A stretch of 64,000 nucleotides of DNA from DATKZS01 sp035527835 [NCBI: bacterium] (GTDB lineage Bacteria > RBG-13-61-14). The notes below the pieces were generated by a model that was given only the letters and a program-made list of their open reading frames with translations, had not been told where the DNA came from and did no database searches. Where the stretch lies: positions 1-64,000 of the forward strand of contig DATKZS010000041.1 of NCBI GenBank assembly GCA_035527835.1, given 5' to 3'. Positions within the stretch are counted from its first letter, which is position 1. Each line of letters begins with the position of its first letter. The position numbers were made by a program, and so were the translations under genes. This document shows positions 1 through 9,015 of this stretch, piece after piece.

Positions 1-814
1 TCCCCGCGTCGGCGCTGAGGCAGAGGATGCCGGCGGCCGCGTCCAGCCTCACGGAAATTTCCCCGCCGGCCGCGCTCACCGTGGCGTTGCAGCTCTTGCT
101 CACCTTGTCCGGGTCCTGGTCGCACAGTCCCATGCCGAGCGAGCGCCTGAGCCCGGCCGGGTCCGCGCCCTCACCGGATGCGTCAATCGCGAGGCAGCAG
201 CTCTGCTCGCGCATTCCGGCCAGGACGCCCACGGAGCCCGGCCTCCCGATGGCCGCGATCTTTTGTCCGCCCGCCGGATGATAGATGACGACCATCCAGT
301 CCGGTCCGGGCTCCGCGTCGCGCGCCGGTCTTTCCGCGCCGCCGCCATGAAGCATCTGGTCCTCGGAGTTCAGAGCGACGAGGTCGAGGATAGCGATGCC
401 CGCGCCCCGCGCCATCCCCTTGATTTCCTCCCGGGCCGCGCCGGGCAGCCGATAGTAGTCAGCGAGCGCGCGGGCGGCGCCGATTACGCCCATGCCGCCG
501 CGTCCGCGCATCCCGGCTATGCGCTCCTGGATCGCTTCGCGGAGCATGGCGCCGTGCTGGTAGCCCATTTGATACGGGCTGCCGTGCACGCGGAGAATGA
601 TGGTCCCCGGATACGTGTCCATGGTGCCCTCGCCGAAGACGTCTCCGGTGATGGCGATGCTGCGGCGATGGATGGAGGGAGGATAGGCCGCGGCGGGGCA
701 TGACTGCACTACATCTTCCGCGGCCACTCCGGCCGCGAACCGGGCGGTCGCGGCGAGTCCCAGGCACAGCAAGATCTGGGCCACGGACCTCGCACGCTTT
801 TTCTTGCGCCTCAC
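1..814 (-). CDS. Secreted C45/acyl-transferase-like hydrolase, 3' part beyond window
   Basis: The reading frame runs off the left edge, so about 271 N-terminal residues are visible. It starts at a GTG 12 bp after the stop of the glycosyltransferase gene, so the two are probably co-transcribed. The N terminus is a basic stretch followed by a hydrophobic core (about residues 12-32), a signal peptide. Around residues 75-95 is a G-S-P-Y-Q-M-G-Y-Q-H-G block, typical of the C45 / penicillin acyltransferase-like and phospholipase B-like Ntn hydrolases, followed by a helix-rich part ending L-N-S-E-D. The Gly-Cys nucleophile normally expected soon after is not visible in the part shown. The family call rests on one motif plus general layout; substrate unknown. 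Confidence 0.55.
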   Translation of the reverse strand, partial: MRRKKKRARSVAQILLCLGLAATARFAAGVAAEDVVQSCPAAAYPPSIHRRSIAITGDVFGEGTMDTYPGTIILRVHGSPYQMGYQHGAMLREAIQERIAGMRGRGGMGVIGAARALADYYRLPGAAREEIKGMARGAGIAILDLVALNSEDQMLHGGGAERPARDAEPGPDWMVVIYHPAGGQKIAAIGRPGSVGVLAGMREQSCCLAIDASGEGADPAGLRRSLGMGLCDQDPDKVSKSCNATVSAAGGEISVRLDAAAGILCLSADAG

Positions 815-826
815 GGCCCGGCCCCG

Positions 827-2959
827 CTACTTCTCCCCCCACTGCGCTTGGTGCTGGAGGCGGAGGGTGTAGATCGTCCTCTGGTAGTCCTTGAGCAGCG
901 TGTCGTTCGGGTCAAGCCGGGAATAGCGCATCAGCTCGTCTTCGGCCTCGTCAAAGGAATGGCCGTCGAAGTAGCCGGAGATCATGTAGATCTTGACGAG
1001 CCCGAGACGGGCCTTGGCGTTGCCGGGCTCAACCGCGAGCAGGGCCAGGAGCGTCTGCCGCGCGTTCTCGAGGTAGCCGTCCTTGAAATACTGCTCGGAC
1101 AGGAGCAGGGCGGTGTTGACCTGCTCGCGGGTCGGCGGGTCAGCGAGCGGGAGCCCGCTGATCGGCCTGGCGCCGACCTGGTACACGCTGAACAGCTTGT
1201 TTAAGCCGGCCAGGTAGCGGCGGTAGACCAGGCCGGCGCCGGGAAGCGGGTCGTCCGCCGCCGTGACCAGGTCCTTGAGCCCGGGAGTGTAGCGCCGCAC
1301 CGACATGCTGGCGATGAATACGTAATCACCGTCTCCATCCCGCACCTGCTTTCGCACGCCTTCAATCGTGTCCGCGATCAGCACGTAGCGGTCCTCCAGG
1401 TAATAGGCAAAATAGGGCTTGCGCGAGATGATCCGCGCGCCCGGCCGGATGCCCAGGACTTTTTGCGCGTCTCGGGCGATCTCGCGGTGGCCCGCCACCG
1501 TCTTGCCCGCCATGTTTGCCGGACCATAAAAATCCCGGACGTATCGGGCATAGCTCGCTCCCCTGACCGCCTGCCAGCCCGCGCCGAAAAGGACCAGGAC
1601 CAGCACGGCCGCGAAGGCCCAACTGCCGGCCCGTCTCCCCAACACCCGCGCCGCCCGGCCCGGACCGAGCGCCACCCCGCGGCCGGCCCAGACGCAGGCC
1701 AGCATGGCCGCGGGCTGGTAGTAGCGAGCGTCCACCATGTAGGGCGTGACCAGGGCGTAGGCCCCCATCACCGCCCCGGCCCACAGCCACAACACCGCCT
1801 CCCGCGGCCACCGCGTCCGGTCCTTCCACGGGAACAGGAACAGGCCCGCCAGGGCCAGGGCCTCGAACGGCCAGGTCAGGCTCCGGTCAACGGCGCTTAG
1901 ATATTGCCCCGTAACCCGCGCCACCTTGCCCATGAGCGGAAATATCGCGATGCCTTCGCCGCCGCCCGCCGCCGGCCCGGCGCCCTGTTCCCCCGGCACT
2001 TCCTCTTCATCTTCATCCGCGGGCCGCGACCCTTTTTCATAACCGATGATGTTCGCCTTGAGCCCCTCTGACGCGCGCAGCGAAAACCCGAAGCTCCCCG
2101 TGTGTGCGCGGATGAAAACCCAGTACGGCGCGGAGCCCAGCGCGAACACCGCGAGCCCGGCCGCGGCCCACGCCGCCGCCCTGCGCCACGGCCACTTGAG
2201 GGCCAGGGCGGAAACGGCCACGATGATCTCGGCGAGAATGATGTAGCCGAAGCCCACGTCGCGGGTGAGGTACGAGAGCGCGCAGAAGACGGCGGCCAGG
2301 CTGATGCGCCGATATGAAGGCCGGTCAATGAACCAGAGCACGGACCAGATAGTGGCCGCGGTGAAAAAAGCGAACGACGGCTCGGTCAGGATCTGGCCTT
2401 CGGTGGATAATGCGGGCGGGAACACGCAGAAGAACAGGGCGGCGACGGCCCCGCTCCACTTGTCGCCGAGCTTCATCCCGATGGCGAACAGCGGCAGCAC
2501 GGCGAGCGATCCCATGATGATGGAGACCCAGGCGCCTCCCCGCTCCGGGTCCGCGCCGGATTTCATGGTGGCCGCGATCATCGCCGGGTAAAGCGGCACC
2601 ACGCGCCGGGACAAGGCCAGGCCGGCGTCAAGGTCGAATTCGCGCTTGAAATAATCGCCGCGCGCCATGTCGCGCGCCAGCGCCAGGTACTGGAAGTTGT
2701 CGGGCCCCTTGGCGTAAAAAGGAGCGATATAAAAGCGGACGCCCAGGGCCAGGATGAAAATGAGGCCGGCCAGCGTGAGCGGGTGTGCGATAATACGCGC
2801 GGCGGGGTGGGAGGAAAGAGCGGAGAGGATTCCCGGTTGTTCCTTGAATTCGTCCGGGGCTCTCCGGTCGCGCGGCGGGGAACTGGAGTCGGGTGTAATC
2901 TTTGGCGCGGTCGAGCTCCGGGACGGCGCCTTTTTCTTGGATTGCTTCTTCCTGCTCAT
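827..2959 (-). CDS. GT39-like membrane glycosyltransferase with C-terminal TPR
   Basis: Predicted integral inner-membrane glycosyltransferase of the GT-C (PMT/ArnT-like) type, 710 residues. The ATG at 2959 is preceded by a GGGAAG sequence; longer upstream extensions overlap the divergent ispH gene and look non-coding. After a basic, Ser/Pro-rich tail (about residues 1-65) come about nine hydrophobic segments. The first periplasmic loop carries the acidic D-N-F-Q-Y-L-A-L-A-R-D pattern and P-L-Y-P-A, as in polyprenyl-phosphate-sugar-dependent enzymes. An acidic loop (D-E-D-E-E-E) lies mid-protein. The last 110 residues resemble tetratricopeptide repeats. The acceptor is unknown; O-glycosylation of a secreted protein or lipid is possible. 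It is the first gene of a pair with the C45-like hydrolase. Confidence 0.75.
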   Translation of the reverse strand: MSRKKQSKKKAPSRSSTAPKITPDSSSPPRDRRAPDEFKEQPGILSALSSHPAARIIAHPLTLAGLIFILALGVRFYIAPFYAKGPDNFQYLALARDMARGDYFKREFDLDAGLALSRRVVPLYPAMIAATMKSGADPERGGAWVSIIMGSLAVLPLFAIGMKLGDKWSGAVAALFFCVFPPALSTEGQILTEPSFAFFTAATIWSVLWFIDRPSYRRISLAAVFCALSYLTRDVGFGYIILAEIIVAVSALALKWPWRRAAAWAAAGLAVFALGSAPYWVFIRAHTGSFGFSLRASEGLKANIIGYEKGSRPADEDEEEVPGEQGAGPAAGGGEGIAIFPLMGKVARVTGQYLSAVDRSLTWPFEALALAGLFLFPWKDRTRWPREAVLWLWAGAVMGAYALVTPYMVDARYYQPAAMLACVWAGRGVALGPGRAARVLGRRAGSWAFAAVLVLVLFGAGWQAVRGASYARYVRDFYGPANMAGKTVAGHREIARDAQKVLGIRPGARIISRKPYFAYYLEDRYVLIADTIEGVRKQVRDGDGDYVFIASMSVRRYTPGLKDLVTAADDPLPGAGLVYRRYLAGLNKLFSVYQVGARPISGLPLADPPTREQVNTALLLSEQYFKDGYLENARQTLLALLAVEPGNAKARLGLVKIYMISGYFDGHSFDEAEDELMRYSRLDPNDTLLKDYQRTIYTLRLQHQAQWGEK

Positions 2960-3091
2960 CTCTTCCCGGTTAATGATAGGGGACGGGCATGGAGGTGTCA
3001 ATCGCCTTTCCCGCATCGCCTTTCCCGCATGGATCGTTTGTGCGCGCGGCCAATCGCCCTTACCATAGACGGCGTATCCGGATGGGTTTTG

Positions 3092-4822
3092 ATGAAGGTC
3101 AAGGTTGCCAGGACCGCGGGTTTTTGCAGCGGGGTGCGGCGGGCGGTGAACATCGCGCTCGACTCGGCGCGCGACCAGCCGGGGCCGATTTACACGCTGG
3201 GTCCGCTGATCCACAACCCGCACGTGGTACGGATGCTGGAGGCGGACGGCGTGGTGTCGGTGCGGGACATCCCGGACGCGGGCTCCGTGGTGATCCGTTC
3301 GCACGGCGTGGGCCCGGACGTGATCGAGGAGGTGGAGCGGCGGGGCCTGGAGCTGGTGAACGCCACCTGCCCGCGGGTGGCGGCGGTGCACAAGATCGCG
3401 CGCACGCGCCACGAGCGGGGCGCGCTGGTCGTGGTGCTGGGCGACCCGGGCCATGCCGAGGTTGACGGGATCGTGGGTCACGCCGGCGGCGAGGCCATCG
3501 TGGTGCGCGGTCCGGAGGACGTGGCCGGCCTGCCGGCCGCCGACATGGTCTGCCTGGTGGCCCAGACCACCCAGGAGCGCGAGCGCTTCCAGCAGACCGC
3601 CCGCGCCGTCCGCGAAAAGTACCGCGAGCTTCCCCCGGACCGCATCACCATCGCCGATACCATCTGCGACTCGACCCGGAACCGGCAGGAAGAGGTGAGG
3701 AGGCTGGCCAAACAGGTGGACGCCATGGTGGTGGTGGGCGGACGCGACAGCGCCAACACCCGGCGCCTGGCCGAGGTCGCGGTCGAGGAGGGCGTGCCCG
3801 CCTTCCTGGTGGACACCGAGGAGGACCTGGACCGAGCGGCGCTCGCCCGCTTCAAGACCGTGGGCCTCACCGCCGGGGCCTCCACTCCCAACTGGCTCAT
3901 CCGCCGGGTCCACGACGAGCTCGTCCAAATCGGACGGCCCGAGTCATGGAAAAGCCGCGCCGTCTTCGCCCTGCGCTTCCTCGTGCTCGGCAACATCTAC
4001 ATGGCCGTCGGCGCCGCCGCCCTCACCCTCGCCGCCGCCAGGATGCAGGGCTTCAGCCCCTACTGGCGCGAGTACGCCATCAGCTTGCTCTTTACCTTCG
4101 CCGTCCACACCATGCTCTCGCTCGCCGATCCCCGCGCCCTGGCCCTCAACGTCCCCGCCCGCGCCAAGTCCTTCACCAGGTTCCGGACCCACTGGATCGC
4201 CGCCAGCATCGCCGCCGCCGCCGCCGCCGTGGCCTTGGCCTTCACCTTCCGGCCCGCCTCCGGGCTCGCCATGCTCATGATCGTGGTGATGAGCCTGCTC
4301 TACCCCGTGCGGCTGTTCCCCGTTAAAAAGGGCGCGCTGCCCGCGCGCTCCCTGGCCGAGGCCCCAGGGTCCAAGGACATCTTCATGGCGCTCGGCTGGG
4401 CCACCCTCACCGTGGCCCTGCCCGTCATCAACCACCTGGCGCGGCAACGGCCGGTCCCCGCGACCCTTGCCGCCCTGGTCATGGTGAGCGGACTCGTGTT
4501 CGTGCGAGCCCTGCTCCGCGACTTCCGCGACATCCAGGCCGACCGCCTGATCGGGCGCGACACCCTGCCCATCCTCCTCGGAGTGACCCGCACCCGACGC
4601 CTGCTTTACGCCACCCTCATCGCCGTCGCCGTCATCCTCGCCGCCGCCGCCATGGCCGGGTTCGTGCCGGCGCCGCTCGGATACCTCCTCCTCATCCCCC
4701 TCGCCTACGCCGCCGCCTGCGTCCCCCTCTTCACCCGCGAAACCATCCTCCAGGGGTTCCGCGCCGAAGCCATCATTGACGCCGCATTCATCATCGCCGG
4801 AATCATCGCGCTGGCGGCGTGA
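3092..4822 (+). CDS. ispH: IspH (HMBPP reductase) fused to a UbiA-like prenyltransferase domain
   Basis: 576 residues. The N-terminal ~285 residues are a full IspH, the last enzyme of the MEP pathway, making IPP and DMAPP. All three Fe-S cysteines are visible (G-F-C-S-G, N-A-T-C-P, D-T-I-C-D-S-T), as are the substrate histidines (L-I-H-N-P, S-H-G-V, G-H-A-E-V-D) and the S-A-N and G-A-S-T-P-N-W-L motifs. The ATG at 3092 begins the conserved M-K-V-K-V-A-R-T-A-G-F-C. Residues ~290-576 contain about nine transmembrane helices and a UbiA second Asp motif, D-F-R-D-I-Q-A-D-R-L-I-G-R-D-T-L-P. The first UbiA Asp motif is degenerate (L-A-D-P-R-A-L-A-L-N). One polypeptide may thus make C5 diphosphates at the membrane and also bind or transfer a prenyl chain; the catalytic status of the second domain is uncertain. 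Confidence 0.93.
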   Translation: MKVKVARTAGFCSGVRRAVNIALDSARDQPGPIYTLGPLIHNPHVVRMLEADGVVSVRDIPDAGSVVIRSHGVGPDVIEEVERRGLELVNATCPRVAAVHKIARTRHERGALVVVLGDPGHAEVDGIVGHAGGEAIVVRGPEDVAGLPAADMVCLVAQTTQERERFQQTARAVREKYRELPPDRITIADTICDSTRNRQEEVRRLAKQVDAMVVVGGRDSANTRRLAEVAVEEGVPAFLVDTEEDLDRAALARFKTVGLTAGASTPNWLIRRVHDELVQIGRPESWKSRAVFALRFLVLGNIYMAVGAAALTLAAARMQGFSPYWREYAISLLFTFAVHTMLSLADPRALALNVPARAKSFTRFRTHWIAASIAAAAAAVALAFTFRPASGLAMLMIVVMSLLYPVRLFPVKKGALPARSLAEAPGSKDIFMALGWATLTVALPVINHLARQRPVPATLAALVMVSGLVFVRALLRDFRDIQADRLIGRDTLPILLGVTRTRRLLYATLIAVAVILAAAAMAGFVPAPLGYLLLIPLAYAAACVPLFTRETILQGFRAEAIIDAAFIIAGIIALAA

Positions 4823-4890
4823 AACAATCATCACGATACGGAAAAATCCAAGATCAGCGGCGGATGGCGGGCTTGATACAAGTGATCCGA

Positions 4891-5118
4891 TTAGAGGAGC
4901 AGCAAAAATTCATCCGGCTCGATTTCCGCCTGTTTCAGTATCCGGGCCAGGGTGGTGCGCTTTACGGGATTGTGCGCCGGAACGGTCAGTTTCAAGGTGC
5001 GATCAGGCAGGTTTTTCTGGAGCCGGATGTGGCTCCCCTTTTGCCTAACCACGACCCATCCGTCTCGCCGGAGAGCATTCACGATTTCCCGTGAAGACAG
5101 GCTGGGGACCTTGGTCAC
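4891..5118 (-). CDS. hicA: HicA-family mRNA interferase toxin
   Basis: 75-residue protein of the HicA/YcfA type, a double-stranded-RNA-binding-fold toxin that cleaves mRNA. The family pattern is clear: S-S-R-E-I-V-N-A-L-R-R-D-G-W near the start, then the catalytic histidine in K-G-S-H-I-R-L, then V-P-A-H-N-P-V-K-R-T-T-L and a C-terminal I-L-K-Q-A. It begins at a GTG overlapping the hicB stop by 4 nt (GTGA), so translation is coupled. Gene order is antitoxin first, the reverse of the commonest hicAB arrangement. Confidence 0.9.
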   Translation of the reverse strand: MTKVPSLSSREIVNALRRDGWVVVRQKGSHIRLQKNLPDRTLKLTVPAHNPVKRTTLARILKQAEIEPDEFLLLL

Positions 5119-5318
5119 AACACCAGTTCCAATACCTTGGACTTTTCGCCGGGCAATGAGTCGTCGTCAACTTCTTCAAGATAAAGCTCAATCGCCTCCC
5201 TGATGTTGGCCAGCGCTTGCTCCTCGCTGTCTCCCTCGCTGATGCAGCCGGGCAGCGATGGAACATATACGGTGAACCCGCCCTCGTCGCTTTCTTCGAG
5301 CACGACCTTGAGCTTCAC
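5115..5318 (-). CDS. hicB: HicB-family antitoxin
   Basis: 67 residues if started at the GTG at 5318, which has a perfect AAGGAGG six nucleotides upstream; an upstream in-frame ATG at 5354 lacks such a site. The sequence shows the partial RNase H-like HicB fold: V-V-L-E-E-S-D-E-G-G-F-T-V-Y-V-P-S-L-P-G-C-I-S-E-G-D, then the helix E-A-I-E-L-Y-L-E. There is no recognisable C-terminal DNA-binding domain, so autoregulation may depend on the complex or be absent. It neutralises the adjacent HicA. Confidence 0.9.
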   Translation of the reverse strand: MKLKVVLEESDEGGFTVYVPSLPGCISEGDSEEQALANIREAIELYLEEVDDDSLPGEKSKVLELVL

Positions 5319-5352
5319 GATAAACCTCCTTGTTATCCATCGTCTCTCCCTC

Positions 5353-5358
5353 ATTATA
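5353..5358 (-). promoter_or_regulatory. -10 box of the hicBA promoter
   Basis: On the minus strand TATAAT is a perfect consensus -10 hexamer, 35 nt upstream of the hicB GTG. The preceding -35 is weak. The region upstream is AT-rich compared with its neighbours. Confidence 0.5.
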
Positions 5359-5492
5359 ACACGGAATAATTCAAATACTCCTCAAATTATGCCGGGCCGG
5401 CCCGATGCATTTATCGCTCATCAATTGATGTTGAGAAAGGGTGGAGGCTGATGTTTAAGCAACCATGCTTTCATTCCATTATTGATCCGAAA

Positions 5493-6443
5493 CTACTTTC
5501 CGCAACACTTCTTGTACTTCTTCCCGCTCCCGCAGGGGCAAGGGTCGTTGCGGCCGACCTTAGGGGCCTCACGGATGTAGGTCCCTCCGCCGCTCCGGAT
5601 CACCGTATCGGGCGATATATCGTCAGTTAACGGGTCATCCTCATCGCTTTCCCCGTAATACCCGTCTTCGTCGTCTTCTTCATCCTCGTCCCATTCATCC
5701 CGATGATGGTAACAGCTCCACCAGGAAGTGTCCTTGGCGACGTCATCTATCATGGTATAGTTGCCGAGGTCTCGGGCAAGGCACTGATCTTTTCCGGCCT
5801 TAAAATCCCGCTCGAACTCTCGAGGACCAATCATGGCGGGATCAATCCTGCCGTCATCAAAAGCCTCGCGGATCTCCTCGATCACCTCCCCCGGCCAGAT
5901 GTCGGAGCAGCAGCACACGAGGTCCGACCAGATGGATGACGGTTCCCGCTCCAACTTCCCGTGGAAGAGACTCTTGAAATACTCCATGACCTCTTCACGT
6001 GAAATTTGCCCGGCCTTCAGCAGGACCAGCAGACTACATAGGCCCGCGGATCGGGAGAACTCGTAGGCTTCGGGATTTTCGAGCAGTTCCTTGATAAGGC
6101 CAGTGTCCCCTTGACATACGGAGGCCAGAATCCGATGGCCGTCCTGGGTCAGGATGTCCCCCGTCAGTTGGTCAAGTTCATCCTCGGGCAGGGAAAAGAG
6201 CTTGACAATGAGCGGATAAGCCCGCTTCTCGCGAAATTGCGCCAGGAGGTAGAGAGCATGACAGAGCAGGCTGGAATTTTCCACGGACTCCGCAACCACT
6301 CCCGGATCATCAACCGCGGATTCCAGCGAGGCCACCAGCGCGGGGATGATCTCTTCCCGATGCGCCGCGGCTTCCGCGAGCGCCTCCCGCGGGATTTCCC
6401 GTGTTCCGGTACTCAGTTCCGCGATGATTTTTTCAAGTTCCAT
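5493..6443 (-). CDS. DUF1186 protein with C-terminal SEC-C zinc motif
   Basis: 316 residues, ATG with a strong GGGGAGG site. The N-terminal ~220 residues are alpha-helical and match DUF1186: [11 protein letters not shown] near residue 30, followed by HEAT-like helices. A very acidic low-complexity linker follows (residues ~250-285, runs of D and E). The last 20 residues are a SEC-C motif with [16 protein letters not shown], a zinc-binding tail also found at the end of SecA. Function unknown; it stands alone between hicBA and a divergent HAD gene. Confidence 0.85.
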   Translation of the reverse strand: MELEKIIAELSTGTREIPREALAEAAAHREEIIPALVASLESAVDDPGVVAESVENSSLLCHALYLLAQFREKRAYPLIVKLFSLPEDELDQLTGDILTQDGHRILASVCQGDTGLIKELLENPEAYEFSRSAGLCSLLVLLKAGQISREEVMEYFKSLFHGKLEREPSSIWSDLVCCCSDIWPGEVIEEIREAFDDGRIDPAMIGPREFERDFKAGKDQCLARDLGNYTMIDDVAKDTSWWSCYHHRDEWDEDEEDDEDGYYGESDEDDPLTDDISPDTVIRSGGGTYIREAPKVGRNDPCPCGSGKKYKKCCGK

Positions 6444-6503
6444 GTTTCCTCCCCGCGACCATTAACCCGCATCGTGATCTTTAAATAGCTTATGCCGGCT
6501 TTC

Positions 6504-6533
6504 TTGGCAAGCCGCCGCCGCTCATGATAAAAT
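6504..6533 (+). promoter_or_regulatory. Candidate promoter for the HAD gene
   Basis: TTGGCA (6504-6509), an 18-nt spacer and TAAAAT (6528-6533). The -10 box ends only 9 nt before the ATG of the downstream gene, and no ribosome-binding site is visible, so the transcript may be leaderless. Confidence 0.4.
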
Positions 6534-6542
6534 TTAATCATT

Positions 6543-7265
6543 ATGGATACCCCCGCCCTCTCCTCCCTGCCCGAGCCCCGGCTGATTACCTTTGATTTCG
6601 GCGATACCCTGGTGACCTCGGAGCCGGAGTATTTGGAGCGCGTGGCGATGGGGCTCACTGAGCTCGGCCACCCGCGCTCGGTGGGAGAGGTCAAGGCCGC
6701 GTACTTCGAGGCCGACCTGATCGCGGCGGAAGAGCTCATCCCGCGCGCGCCCTTTACCGCCGACGATTTCCGCCGCGCCTTCAGCACCGGCTTTTTCCGG
6801 AGCCTGGGGCTTCTGGAAAAGGCCGCCGAGCTCGGCCCGCCGCTCACCAAGTGGCTGATCGAGCTCCGGCCCAGGCGAGTCCTGGTCCCCGGCGGCCGCG
6901 AGCTCCTTGCCCGCCTCTCCGAAGCCGGATACCCGCTCGGAATCATTTCCAACAACGACGGCAACACCCGCGAAAAGTGCGAGTCCGTGGACATCGCCAA
7001 ATACTTCTTCTTCATCCTCGACTCCACTCTCGAGGGCGTGATGAAACCGGACCCCCGCATCTTTCAAAAGGCGCTCCGCACCGCGGGCGTCAGGCCCTTC
7101 GAGACGCTCCACGTCGGCGACCTGTGGGGGTGCGATTGCCTGGGCGCCCGCGCCGCCGCCATCCCCGCCGTCTGGCTCGGCAACGACATCGTGAACCCGC
7201 AGCCCGTGCCCGGGACCATGCGGATCAACAGCCTGCTCGAGCTCCTCGACGCCATCAAGCTCTGA
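6543..7265 (+). CDS. HAD-superfamily hydrolase
   Basis: 240-residue haloacid-dehalogenase-like phosphatase. Motif I is F-D-F-G-D-T-L (Asp nucleophile and general acid), motif II S-N-N-D near residue 138, motif III lysine in M-K-P-D-P-R-I-F, and motif [12 protein letters not shown] helical C1-type cap lies between motifs I and II. Substrate cannot be told from sequence. The rlpA-like gene follows after 16 bp, so the two may share a transcript. Confidence 0.88.
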   Translation: MDTPALSSLPEPRLITFDFGDTLVTSEPEYLERVAMGLTELGHPRSVGEVKAAYFEADLIAAEELIPRAPFTADDFRRAFSTGFFRSLGLLEKAAELGPPLTKWLIELRPRRVLVPGGRELLARLSEAGYPLGIISNNDGNTREKCESVDIAKYFFFILDSTLEGVMKPDPRIFQKALRTAGVRPFETLHVGDLWGCDCLGARAAAIPAVWLGNDIVNPQPVPGTMRINSLLELLDAIKL

Positions 7266-7281
7266 CGGGAGGACAGGCGCC

Positions 7282-7701
7282 ATGAAAAAAAATGGGACCG
7301 CGAGGCTCAATCCCGAATCCATCGCCGTGGTCCTCGTCCTGCTTCTCACGGCGCTCGCCGCGACCGCTTGCGTTAAAAAGCGTCCGCCCGCCGTCTCTCC
7401 CCGCGGCTCCTTCTCGCAGGAGGGCATGGCGAGCTGGTACGGCAAGAAATTCCAGGGCCGCAAGACCGCCTCCGGCGAGCGCTTCAACATGTACGACCTC
7501 ACCGCGGCCCACCCCACCCTGCCTTTCGGCAGCATGGTCAAGGTCACCAACCTCGGAAACGGCAAGTCCGTCGTCGTCCGTATCAACGACCGCGGACCCA
7601 ACACCAAGGGCCGTATCATAGACCTCTCATACGCCGCGGCCAAAAAAATTGATATGATCCAGGCGGGCACGGCTCGGGTCAGGATCGAATTAATAAAATG
7701 A
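7282..7701 (+). CDS. rlpA: RlpA-like lipoprotein (septal-ring lytic transglycosylase family)
   Basis: 139 residues. The N terminus has a hydrophobic signal ending L-A-A-T-A-C, a plausible lipobox with the lipidated cysteine at about residue 31. The rest is the double-psi beta-barrel: [24 protein letters not shown] and the catalytic-type R-I-N-D-R-G-P near residue 103. It lacks the C-terminal SPOR domain of enteric RlpA, as is common in short homologues. Expected to act on glycan strands in the periplasm at the outer membrane. Confidence 0.9.
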   Translation: MKKNGTARLNPESIAVVLVLLLTALAATACVKKRPPAVSPRGSFSQEGMASWYGKKFQGRKTASGERFNMYDLTAAHPTLPFGSMVKVTNLGNGKSVVVRINDRGPNTKGRIIDLSYAAAKKIDMIQAGTARVRIELIK

Positions 7702-7716
7702 TCGGGAGGGCATAAT

Positions 7717-8949
7717 ATGAGAAAACTCAGCGTAGCGTTATCGCTGCTAATCCTGGCCGCGGCGGCCCCGTTGCATCAGACCGGCGCGGCTGACTCGAAC
7801 ACGATCGCCGTCCTCACCTTCAACGTGTTCGACCCCTTCTTCGGGCCCGAGCGGGAGCAGAGGATGGAGCAGCTGCCGGCGGCGGTGATGGCGCTCCAAC
7901 CGCTGCCCGACGTGATGGTGTTCGAGGAGTTCTTCAAGGACCGCGACCGCGAGCGCGTCATCGCTGACCTGAAAGCGGCCGGCTACCCCATGGCAACCGC
8001 GCATTACGTGAAGCGGGGGTATGGCACGGGCGTGCTCGTCATCAGCCGCTTTCCCATCGAGGCCGCTGACTACACGCCCTATCACACCGCCGGCGCCGTT
8101 TACGACCCCGAGCATTACTCGGGCAAGGGCATCATTCACTGCCGGCTCGCAACACCCGCCGGACCGCTCGAGTTCTTCGCCACCCACCCCATCGCCCGCT
8201 TCAAGTACCTCTATGACCAAAACGGCGCCCACGTGGACCGGGACCGCAAGACCGTGGACCGGCTGCTGGAGATGGAGCGCATCGCCCGCGTCATCCTGAA
8301 GAAGGCCGACCCGGCGGCGCGCTCGGTCATCCTGGCCGGCGACCTCAACGTCTCGCCCGACATGTGGGGATACCAGTACCTGCTTGCCCGCACCGGCATG
8401 ACCGACTCCTACGCCGCCCTCCATCCGGGCGAGAGCGGCAGCACCTATTCCCCGGAGAACACCTATGTTGACAAGGAGTGGTACCAGATAGATCATGTTC
8501 TTTGCCTGAACCGGGAAGGCGGCGCCGGGACCTGGCTTAGCCCCAAGTCAAGCGCCGTCGTCTTCAAAGAGACCGTGCCATTGCGCAATGGGAAACAGGT
8601 GAACCTCTCCGACCACTTCGGACTGTTCACGGTGTTCGAGACCGTGAGCGATCCCGCCGCCGTGCCCATGAACCCGGGCTTCCGGCCGCGGACGACGGGC
8701 GGATCGAGGTCGCTAACCGATCTCACCGCCCAGGGCCTCGCGCTCACCCCGCAAAATTACCTGGCGTGGCAGGCATGGGCGGTGGACCTGATGGACAAGG
8801 CGGAACGGAGCTATAATCGGTTCTGTCCGGAGGTGATTCCCGCGGCCCGGACCGTGATCGCCGGCGACGTGGCCGCGCCGGTCGCCATCCCGCTCACGGC
8901 GCTGCAGCGGGAAGCGATCCGGATGGACCTGAAGAAAGCGGGGAAATAA
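7717..8949 (+). CDS. Secreted endonuclease/exonuclease/phosphatase-family hydrolase (first of two)
   Basis: 410 residues, ATG with GGGAGGG upstream. It has a signal peptide (residues 1-25) and then an EEP-fold domain of the neutral-sphingomyelinase type: T-F-N-V-F, E-E-F-F (metal-binding Glu), S-R-F-P-I-E, A-T-H-P-I, G-D-L-N-V-S-P (catalytic Asp/Asn), D-H-V-L-C and S-D-H-F-G-L-F (catalytic His). A ~90-residue C-terminal extension follows. Likely exported phosphodiesterase acting on phospholipids, sphingolipids or nucleotides. It is followed 66 bp later by a paralogue with the same layout. Confidence 0.85.
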   Translation: MRKLSVALSLLILAAAAPLHQTGAADSNTIAVLTFNVFDPFFGPEREQRMEQLPAAVMALQPLPDVMVFEEFFKDRDRERVIADLKAAGYPMATAHYVKRGYGTGVLVISRFPIEAADYTPYHTAGAVYDPEHYSGKGIIHCRLATPAGPLEFFATHPIARFKYLYDQNGAHVDRDRKTVDRLLEMERIARVILKKADPAARSVILAGDLNVSPDMWGYQYLLARTGMTDSYAALHPGESGSTYSPENTYVDKEWYQIDHVLCLNREGGAGTWLSPKSSAVVFKETVPLRNGKQVNLSDHFGLFTVFETVSDPAAVPMNPGFRPRTTGGSRSLTDLTAQGLALTPQNYLAWQAWAVDLMDKAERSYNRFCPEVIPAARTVIAGDVAAPVAIPLTALQREAIRMDLKKAGK

Positions 8950-9015
8950 TCGGCGCATGATACGCGGGGCCGCCGGTTGCAAACCGGCGCCACTTTAAAA
9001 TGGGGAGGAAATAAG

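Noticed and set aside
2960-3928. N-terminal extension of the minus-strand glycosyltransferase to 1033 residues
   Set aside because: This part lies over the IspH domain in antisense, has low-complexity composition, and a good start exists at 2959.
3944-4834. A 296-codon minus-strand frame over the UbiA part of the IspH fusion
   Set aside because: Gly/Glu-rich shadow; the plus strand shows continuous helices and a UbiA motif.
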